Positions 7,301 through 11,812 of a DNA stretch of 11,812 nt are shown piece after piece; positions within the stretch are counted from its first letter, which is position 1; each line of letters opens with the position of its first letter. Below the pieces are notes generated by a model. That model was not told where the DNA came from. It did not search any database and worked only from the letters and a program-made list of their open reading frames with translations. A program made the translations under genes and the position numbers. The DNA is from an uncultured Bacteroidota bacterium (GTDB taxonomy: Bacteria > Bacteroidota > Bacteroidia > Bacteroidales > P3): assembly GCA_902766265.1 (NCBI GenBank), contig CACXCY010000035.1:1-11812 (forward strand), read 5' to 3'.

Positions 7301-8104
7301 CTACATCGGCTTAATCTTGCGCGCCAGGCGGGCGCAGAGTCCGGGGAAGAAGCGTTTGATTTGAGCCATCAGGAGTTCTTTGCTGCCCACGCGTATCTCG
7401 CGGCGTCGGCGGTAGATGGCTCTCACTATCTGACGGGCGGCCTTCTCAGGGGTGATGCCTCCCGCCTGTCCGGCATCCATCGTGCCGTGCTGACGGCCGT
7501 CTTTCTCCAAGGCGTGGAGCGAGATGTTGGTCCTCACGCGACCGGGGCATACGATGGTGACGCGGATATTGTCGTTGTAGCATTCGGCCTGCACCGTCTC
7601 GAAGAAGCCGTAGAGGGCGTGTTTGGCCGAGCAGTAGGCGCAGCGCTGCGGGAATCCGAAGAGTCCGGCGATGCTGGTGGTTACCGCCAGCTGTCCGCCG
7701 CCACGGGCCACCATGCGGGGCAGCACCGCCTTGGTCAGCACCACAGGGGCGTAGTAGTCCACGTCCATCACCTTGCGGATAACCCTCATTTCGGTCTCCA
7801 CCGTGGTGCCGCGTTGGCTGATGCCGGCGTTGTTGTAGAAGACGTCGATGTGGCCGAAGGTGTCCCACGCCTGTTCTGCCAATCTCTCCAGCTCGTCGGT
7901 GCGCGACAGGTCGAAGGGCAGCGCAGCGGCATCGGGGGCTCCCAACGCTTTGCAGCGTGCCGTCACATGTTCCAGCAGGTCGGCTTCGAGGGCGGTCACG
8001 ATGAGTCGTGCCCCCTCCTGTGCAAAGCGGTAGGCCGTCGCTTCGCCGATGCCCGACGAAGCACCCGTAATCCACACTACTTTGTCTTGGAATTTTTTAG
8101 CCAT
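7301..8104 (-). CDS. Short-chain dehydrogenase/reductase, candidate 3-ketocapnine reductase
   Basis: A 267-residue classical SDR. It has the nucleotide-binding TGASSGIG at 13-20, NNAG at 91-94, catalytic Ser144, and the YxxxK pair Tyr157/Lys161. Overall it resembles the DHRS7/3-ketosphinganine-reductase-like branch, with a basic, amphipathic C-terminal end (about 248-267) that could sit on the membrane. The position that normally holds the structural/catalytic Asn (in M-x-V-N-Y) is Asp116. The end of beta-strand 2 lacks the usual ARR of NADPH enzymes, so cofactor choice is unclear. It starts 24 bp after the cysteate-synthase-like gene, which implies co-transcription. From this context the inferred reaction is reduction of 3-ketocapnine to capnine; from sequence alone it is only a lipid-type ketone or alcohol SDR. 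Confidence 0.9.
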   Translation of the reverse strand: MAKKFQDKVVWITGASSGIGEATAYRFAQEGARLIVTALEADLLEHVTARCKALGAPDAAALPFDLSRTDELERLAEQAWDTFGHIDVFYNNAGISQRGTTVETEMRVIRKVMDVDYYAPVVLTKAVLPRMVARGGGQLAVTTSIAGLFGFPQRCAYCSAKHALYGFFETVQAECYNDNIRVTIVCPGRVRTNISLHALEKDGRQHGTMDAGQAGGITPEKAARQIVRAIYRRRREIRVGSKELLMAQIKRFFPGLCARLARKIKPM

Positions 8105-8128
8105 GTTTTAATATCCAATGGGGTGTTC

Positions 8129-9352
8129 TTATTGGCATTGGGCTACTGCGTCGACGAACCATTGCGAGCGTTGCGAACCCTCGCCGGCGTTGAGCAGCAC
8201 CACATCGTTTTGTTTGATGAGTCCTTGCTCCAGGGCGCGGTAGAATCCCGCGTAGCACACCACCGATGCCGGCCCCATCAGCACGCCGCTCTCGCGCAGC
8301 ATCTGACGGCCGTATTGTGGCAGGCGTGCCTCCTCCACCCGCACGAAGTCGCCGCCGCTGTTGCGTACCAGCGGCGCCACGATGGGGTAGTTGCCCGGGT
8401 TGGCGGCGGTGAGGATGCCGATGCGTGTATGGCAGTCCTTCTTGGGCTCGTAGTGTTTCTCGAAGCCGACGGGGAAGTTGTGTTCCTTGGCCCATTCCCA
8501 CGCGGTGACCATGGGGTCGCACTCGTCCTGTTGCACAAGGATCATGCGCGGGAGGTGCAGTTCGGGGTAGTCGGCGCGTATGTCGCGGAAGCCCTTCTCC
8601 AGGGCTATGGGCGAGGTGCCGCCTGCCACTGCCTGCATATATACCGTGGGCAGCTGTCCCAGTTGCCGCAGGCATTCGAAGACGATGGTGCGTTTCGACT
8701 CAATGCGTATGGGGTCGGTGTTTCCGCACGACATCATCACCCCGTGGCTCTTGTGGTATTCAGCCGCCTCGGTTTTGGCGTCGCCGTAGGTTCCTTGGCT
8801 CACCACGAGGGTCTGTCCTGTCTGGCGGATGCACTCCTGTGTCTTCTCGTCCACCCATCGGGGGCTGAAGCAGGTGAAGTGCACGCCGGCTTTGGCCAGG
8901 TAGGTGGCGTAGGCGGTGCCTGCGTTGCCCGTCGAGGCGAGGCAGTACTCCTTCACGCCGTGCTCCTTCATCACCGATGCCGCGAGGGCTCCGCTCACAT
9001 CCTTGAACGAGTGGGTGCCTCCGTTGAGGTCGTTGCGGTACATATACACCTTGCAGTCGACACCGTAGCGTTCCCGTGCTTCGCGTTCCATGTGTTCCCA
9101 GCGTTCCATAGGTATGGCGCCTTCGCCGCATGTGACCACGTTCTCGCGGTGTTCCAAGGGCAGGTAGTCGAAATAGTCGAGGAAACTCTTCACCTCGCCC
9201 TTGAAATATTCAGGCAGACGACGGTAGTCGGCTTCGGGGTATACCACTTCGGCATAGTTCGACCCGCAACGGCATCGTTGGTCGTTGGCAAACCACTCGG
9301 CAAAGGATCCGATGATCTCACCGCATTGTTTGCAGACTAATTGGTATTTCAT
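8129..9352 (-). CDS. Threonine-synthase-fold PLP enzyme with zinc ribbon, probable cysteate synthase
   Basis: A 407-residue fold-type II PLP enzyme. The N-terminus has a zinc-ribbon-like Cys set (C7, C10, C27, C29). The catalytic domain has GEG at 76-78, the PLP lysine K117 in THSFKDVSG, the ASTGN substrate loop at 139-143, SCGNTDPIRIESK at 208-220, an AVAGGTS loop at 241-247 where threonine synthases have their Gly-rich PLP-phosphate loop, and TAANPGNY at 315-322. Bacteroidota usually make threonine with a class I enzyme of about 430 residues carrying an AFKD motif, so this looks like a second enzyme with another substrate. Cysteate synthase (phosphoserine + sulfite to cysteate + phosphate) is a known offshoot of threonine synthase, and the neighbours SulA-type synthase and SDR fit that role. 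Ordinary threonine synthase is the main alternative. Confidence 0.75.
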   Translation of the reverse strand: MKYQLVCKQCGEIIGSFAEWFANDQRCRCGSNYAEVVYPEADYRRLPEYFKGEVKSFLDYFDYLPLEHRENVVTCGEGAIPMERWEHMEREARERYGVDCKVYMYRNDLNGGTHSFKDVSGALAASVMKEHGVKEYCLASTGNAGTAYATYLAKAGVHFTCFSPRWVDEKTQECIRQTGQTLVVSQGTYGDAKTEAAEYHKSHGVMMSCGNTDPIRIESKRTIVFECLRQLGQLPTVYMQAVAGGTSPIALEKGFRDIRADYPELHLPRMILVQQDECDPMVTAWEWAKEHNFPVGFEKHYEPKKDCHTRIGILTAANPGNYPIVAPLVRNSGGDFVRVEEARLPQYGRQMLRESGVLMGPASVVCYAGFYRALEQGLIKQNDVVLLNAGEGSQRSQWFVDAVAQCQ

Positions 9353-9390
9353 ACGGAGTTATTTTTTCCCAGAAACGGTTTTGATTTTAT

Positions 9391-9540
9391 TGATGAGAAT
9401 TGTTAGGCATGTAAACGAGGGATTTTTTTACGGTATTGAGGGCGCAATGGGGTTGCCTCATCAAGTTCGGCAGGCATGCCACCATTGTAACCGAAATACC
9501 GTGAAAAAAGCACCGTTTAGATGTCATAAGAAAATCATTG
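9391..9540. repeat. Imperfect palindrome of about 150 bp filling the spacer
   Basis: Nearly the whole 195-bp spacer between the alpha-oxoamine synthase and the cysteate-synthase-like gene pairs with itself around one centre near 9465.5. Blocks: 9391-9396/9535-9540, 9406-9410/9521-9525, 9412-9417/9514-9519, 9423-9437/9495-9509 (15 bp, seven T opposite A tract), 9445-9450/9482-9487 and 9454-9458/9472-9476, with a 13-nt loop. AT-rich pairing may go on to about 9384 and 9547. Six of the non-Watson-Crick positions are G-U in plus-strand RNA, against one A-C. It could be a hairpin MITE, a structured RNA or a regulatory element; it lacks a T tract after the stem in the gene direction, so it is not a standard terminator. 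Confidence 0.7.
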
Positions 9541-9547
9541 AATAAAT

Positions 9548-10813
9548 TCAAATCCGTTTCTCAATATGCATGTCGGGCATGGGCTTGTTGTAGACACCGG
9601 CGTCGAGTTTCTTTTTCACCTCCTTGAACACTTCGATGGTGCGGTTGGCCTGTTCCATGGTGTGGACGGCCGTGGGGATGATGCGGAGCATAATCTGGCC
9701 CTTCGGCACCACGGGATAGACCACGATGGAGCAGAAGATGCCGTAGTTCTCGCGCAGATCCACCACCACGTTGGTGCCTTGGTTGACGTCGCCGGGGAAG
9801 AACACGGGGGTCACGGGGCTTTCCGTCACGCCGGTGTTGAAACCTTCCTCCTTCAGCGATTTCTGCAGGTAGTTGGACAGGTTCCACAGCTTCTCGCGGT
9901 ACTCGGGGTGCTGGTTGATGATTTCCAGACGGCGTTTCACGCCCCATACGATAGGCATGGGCAAGCTCTTGGCGTATATTTGGCTGCGCATGTTGAAGCG
10001 CAGATAGGTGATGATGTCGGGGTCGTTGCAGCCGATGAAGCCGCCGATGATGGCCATCGTCTTGGCAAAAGCGCAGAAATAGAGGTCGATGTCGTCCTCG
10101 CAGTGGAAGTGGGTATGTGTACCACGTCCTTCGGGACCCATCACGCCCATGCCGTGGGCGTCGTCGATGAGAATGCGGAAGTTGAACTCTTTTTTCAGAG
10201 CGCAGATCTTGTCCAGTGCGCCGAGGTCGCCCTCCATGCCGTACACACCTTCCGTGGCCACCAGCACGCCGCCGCCCTGTTTCTCGGCCAGCGCTGTGGC
10301 CTGGGTGAGTTGCTTGCGCAAACTCTCGATGTCGTTGTGTTGGTATTTGAAACGTTTGGCACCCGTCACGCGGAAACCGTCAATCAGGCAAGCGTGTGCC
10401 TCGCTGTCGTACACGATGACGTCGCGCAGCGAGACGATGGTGTCGAGGATGGATATCTGACCCTGGTAGCCGAAGTTCAGCAGATAGCCGTATTTCTTGT
10501 GGGTGTATTCGCAGAGCATGTGCTCCACCTCTTCGTGCAGCGAAGTGTTGCCGCTCATCATGCGGGCACCCATTGGGTAGGCGAGGCCCCAGCGGCGTGC
10601 GCCCTCGATGTCGGCCTCACGCACCTCGGGATTGTTCGCCAGTCCCAGGTAGTTGTTCAAACTCCAGTTCAAAACCTTTTTGCCGTTGAACATCATTTCG
10701 GGTCCCAGCTCGCCTTCGAGCTTCGGAAAATAGAAATAACCGTCGGCCATTTTTCTGTACTGGCCCAGCGGACCACCGGTGGATTCCTTGATTCTTTCAA
10801 AGATGTCTTTCAT
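9548..10813 (-). CDS. sulA: SulA/CapA-type alpha-oxoamine synthase (cysteate acyl-ACP transferase)
   Basis: A 421-residue fold-type I PLP enzyme expected to condense cysteate with acyl-ACP to 3-ketocapnine, the first committed step of sulfonolipid synthesis (not the SOS division inhibitor also called SulA). Visible residues: His140 (SEAHACLIDG) stacking on PLP, Asp217/His220 in DDAHG, and the PLP lysine K251 in AFAKTMA. K282 in IYAKSLP falls where serine palmitoyltransferases have Ala (FSAS). The published Alistipes finegoldii SulA binds PLP at Lys251 and differs from Spt by one active-site lysine, Lys281, which matches here after a one-residue loop insertion. The stretch WGLAYPMGARMMSG replaces the YGTGCAGSRFLNG of true Spt. 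The ATG at 10813 is chosen because the promoter at 10867 lies inside the longer frame that starts at 10936. The Spt-like glycine/serine acyltransferase reading is less likely. Confidence 0.85.
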   Translation of the reverse strand: MKDIFERIKESTGGPLGQYRKMADGYFYFPKLEGELGPEMMFNGKKVLNWSLNNYLGLANNPEVREADIEGARRWGLAYPMGARMMSGNTSLHEEVEHMLCEYTHKKYGYLLNFGYQGQISILDTIVSLRDVIVYDSEAHACLIDGFRVTGAKRFKYQHNDIESLRKQLTQATALAEKQGGGVLVATEGVYGMEGDLGALDKICALKKEFNFRILIDDAHGMGVMGPEGRGTHTHFHCEDDIDLYFCAFAKTMAIIGGFIGCNDPDIITYLRFNMRSQIYAKSLPMPIVWGVKRRLEIINQHPEYREKLWNLSNYLQKSLKEEGFNTGVTESPVTPVFFPGDVNQGTNVVVDLRENYGIFCSIVVYPVVPKGQIMLRIIPTAVHTMEQANRTIEVFKEVKKKLDAGVYNKPMPDMHIEKRI

Positions 10814-10866
10814 TATCAGCTGTTTTTTAGTTTTTATTATGTATTTCGTGTGAAGAGTATCGAATG

Positions 10867-10874
10867 CAAAGATA
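10867..10874 (-). promoter_or_regulatory. -7 promoter box (TATCTTTG) for the alpha-oxoamine synthase
   Basis: The minus strand reads TATCTTTGCA, identical at the box to that before the phosphohexomutase gene. It lies 53 bp before the ATG at 10813, giving a leader of roughly 46 nt that is AT-rich. No clear -33 element is seen. The 221-bp gap to the divergent lptB (10814-11034) must also hold the lptB promoter, for which no good TAnnTTTG match was found; it does contain an AT-rich inverted repeat (TTTTTTAA/TTAAAAAA near 10925-10950). Confidence 0.6.
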
Positions 10875-11034
10875 ATCATTTTTATGCAATAGTCATTCTT
10901 TTTAACAGTTCGCATGAATGGAGATTTTTTTAACAATGTTTCTTAAAAAACGCAAACTAAAACCGTTCCGCTGTAATAAAACCATTCGCGGCGCGTTATA
11001 TTATGCTGTTAGACGAACCCCAAAGCGCACTATT

Positions 11035-11781
11035 ATGGAACTGAGGACTGAGAATGTAGTCAAGAAATACCGCAACCGCACCGTCGTCAAGTCGGTCTCC
11101 GTCAAGGTGGAACAAGGCGAGATAGTAGGTCTGTTAGGCCCCAACGGCGCCGGCAAGACCACCACCTTCTACATGATCGTGGGCATCATACGCCCCTATG
11201 CAGGCAAGGTGTTTCTCGACGACACCGAGATTACCGACCTGCCCATGTATCGCCGTGCCCAGATGGGCGTGGGCTATCTGGCGCAGGAGGCCTCCGTATT
11301 CCGGCAGATGACTGTGGAAGACAACATTATGTCCATCCTTGAGTTCCGCAACGACCTCGACCACGACCAGCGGTGCGAGAAGCTGGAGTCGCTCATCAAC
11401 GAGTTCGGTCTCGCCAAGATACGTCGCAGCAAGGGCATCCAGCTCTCTGGCGGTGAGCGTCGCCGCACCGAGATAGCCCGTGCCCTCGCCAACGACCCCA
11501 GGTTCCTCCTCCTCGACGAACCCTTCGCCGGCGTCGACCCCATTGCCGTTCAGGACATTCAGGACATCGTGGCGCACCTCAAAGACCGCAATATCGGCAT
11601 CCTCATCACCGACCACAACGTCCACGAGACCCTCTCCATCACCGACCGTGCCTACCTCCTCTACGAGGGCTCCGTGCTCCATCACGGCACCCCGGAAGAG
11701 ATGGCCGCCGACCCCGACGTCCGCGAGAAGTACCTTGGACGCGACTTCGAGCTTCGCCGCGCCAAAACCGCCGCGATATAA
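11035..11781 (+). CDS. lptB: LPS export ABC transporter ATP-binding protein LptB
   Basis: A 248-residue cytoplasmic ATPase that powers extraction of lipopolysaccharide from the inner membrane together with LptF/LptG. Motifs in order: Walker A GPNGAGKT (35-42), Q-loop Gln84 in YLAQEASVFR, signature LSGGE (137-141), Walker B LLLDEP with catalytic Glu162, D-loop GVDP, and H-loop His194 in TDHNV. The YLAQEASVFR and PFAGVDPIAVQDIQ stretches and the C-terminal VREKYLG are typical of LptB and set it apart from other ABC ATPases. The frame is open upstream to 10918, but the ATG at 11035 gives the family's usual N-terminus (MELRTENVVKKY); the extra 39 residues look like translated leader. It is the only plus-strand gene and is divergent from the sulfonolipid gene. 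In Bacteroidota lptB often stands apart from lptFG. Confidence 0.96.
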   Translation: MELRTENVVKKYRNRTVVKSVSVKVEQGEIVGLLGPNGAGKTTTFYMIVGIIRPYAGKVFLDDTEITDLPMYRRAQMGVGYLAQEASVFRQMTVEDNIMSILEFRNDLDHDQRCEKLESLINEFGLAKIRRSKGIQLSGGERRRTEIARALANDPRFLLLDEPFAGVDPIAVQDIQDIVAHLKDRNIGILITDHNVHETLSITDRAYLLYEGSVLHHGTPEEMAADPDVREKYLGRDFELRRAKTAAI

Positions 11782-11789
11782 CCCGCCAC

Positions 11790-11811
11790 GGGGACTTGAA
11801 CACGAATCCCC
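11790..11811 (+). terminator. Possible start of the lptB terminator, cut by window edge
   Basis: GGGGA at 11790-11794 pairs with TCCCC at 11807-11811 around a 12-nt loop, 8 bp after the lptB stop. Any T tract would lie beyond the window, so the call is tentative. Confidence 0.3.
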
Positions 11812-11812
11812 A

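Noticed and set aside
7280..9340. Long open frame on the plus strand opposite the SDR and cysteate-synthase-like genes
   Set aside because: It runs antisense to two genes with complete catalytic motifs, has no recognisable domain and is rich in His, Val and Ala, as expected of a shadow frame in GC-rich DNA.
9387..9527. 46-codon minus-strand frame in the spacer, considered as a leader peptide or small protein
   Set aside because: It lies almost wholly within the palindrome, has no run of Thr or Cys codons that would suggest attenuation, and no ribosome-binding signal.
9548..10813. Serine palmitoyltransferase as the name of the alpha-oxoamine synthase
   Set aside because: The Spt stretch YGTGCAGSRFLNG is absent, and the active-site alanine is replaced by lysine as in SulA.
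9566..10933. Long plus-strand frame opposite the alpha-oxoamine synthase
   Set aside because: Exact antisense shadow of a gene with all PLP-binding residues; no independent coding signs.
10814..10936. 41-residue N-terminal extension of the alpha-oxoamine synthase
   Set aside because: The extension contains the -7 promoter box and translates to low-complexity Lys/Ile/Tyr-rich sequence unlike the family N-terminus; with the start at 10813 the PLP lysine falls at 251 as in known SulA.
10918..11034. 39-residue N-terminal extension of LptB
   Set aside because: LptB homologues begin at the M-x-LRTE-like motif; the extension is basic, AT-rich leader sequence.
11785..11812. End of a tRNA on the minus strand, suggested by GTTCAAGTC on that strand
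   Set aside because: The bases flanking the TTCAAGT loop do not form a T-arm stem, and no acceptor stem or other arms can be seen before the window ends.

Overview
This window looks like the chromosome of a fairly GC-rich member of the Bacteroidota, most likely order Bacteroidales. Three things point there: minus-35-less promoters with a TAnnTTTG '-7' box (TATCTTTG twice, TACTTTTG once), A-rich leaders in place of clear Shine-Dalgarno sequences, and families typical of the phylum (an Ig-like 'GGPxD' lipoprotein, a Bacteroidota-type LptB, a SulA-type alpha-oxoamine synthase). Nine of the ten genes lie on the minus strand; only lptB at the right end is on the plus strand. No tRNA, rRNA, CRISPR array, transposase or phage gene was seen.

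Layout from left to right. 1-1268: 5' part of a phosphoglucomutase/phosphomannomutase, cut by the window edge. 1370-4614: a two-gene unit read right to left, an Ig-like outer-envelope lipoprotein followed 11 bp later by a polysaccharide flippase. 4615-4829: intergenic, with a clear plus-strand terminator that has no plus-strand gene and a GC-rich terminator for the next gene. 4830-5456: a DUF975 membrane protein with its own promoter. 5457-5794: 338 bp without a gene but rich in strong hairpins on both strands, possibly a non-coding RNA or dispersed element. 5795-6505: orthodox water-channel aquaporin (AqpZ type). 6559-7239: an unrecognised lipoprotein. 7301-8104: short-chain dehydrogenase. 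8129-9352: a zinc-ribbon enzyme of the threonine synthase fold. 9353-9547: a spacer that is almost entirely one imperfect palindrome. 9548-10813: alpha-oxoamine synthase. 11035-11781: lptB, divergent.

The main result is the block 7301-10813. The alpha-oxoamine synthase is not a standard serine palmitoyltransferase. It has its PLP lysine at position 251 and a lysine (K282) where serine palmitoyltransferases have alanine; a lysine at this place is the published hallmark of SulA, the cysteate acyl-ACP transferase of sulfonolipid synthesis. Next to it lie a threonine-synthase-like enzyme that fits cysteate synthase (phosphoserine + sulfite to cysteate) and a short-chain dehydrogenase that fits a 3-ketocapnine reductase. 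Together they would make capnine, the sphingosine analogue with a sulfonate head group: cysteate formation, condensation with acyl-ACP, then ketone reduction. The SulA assignment rests on visible residues; the other two roles are inferred from family and neighbourhood. The divergent lptB (lipopolysaccharide export) and the flippase/lipoprotein pair give much of the window an outer-envelope theme.
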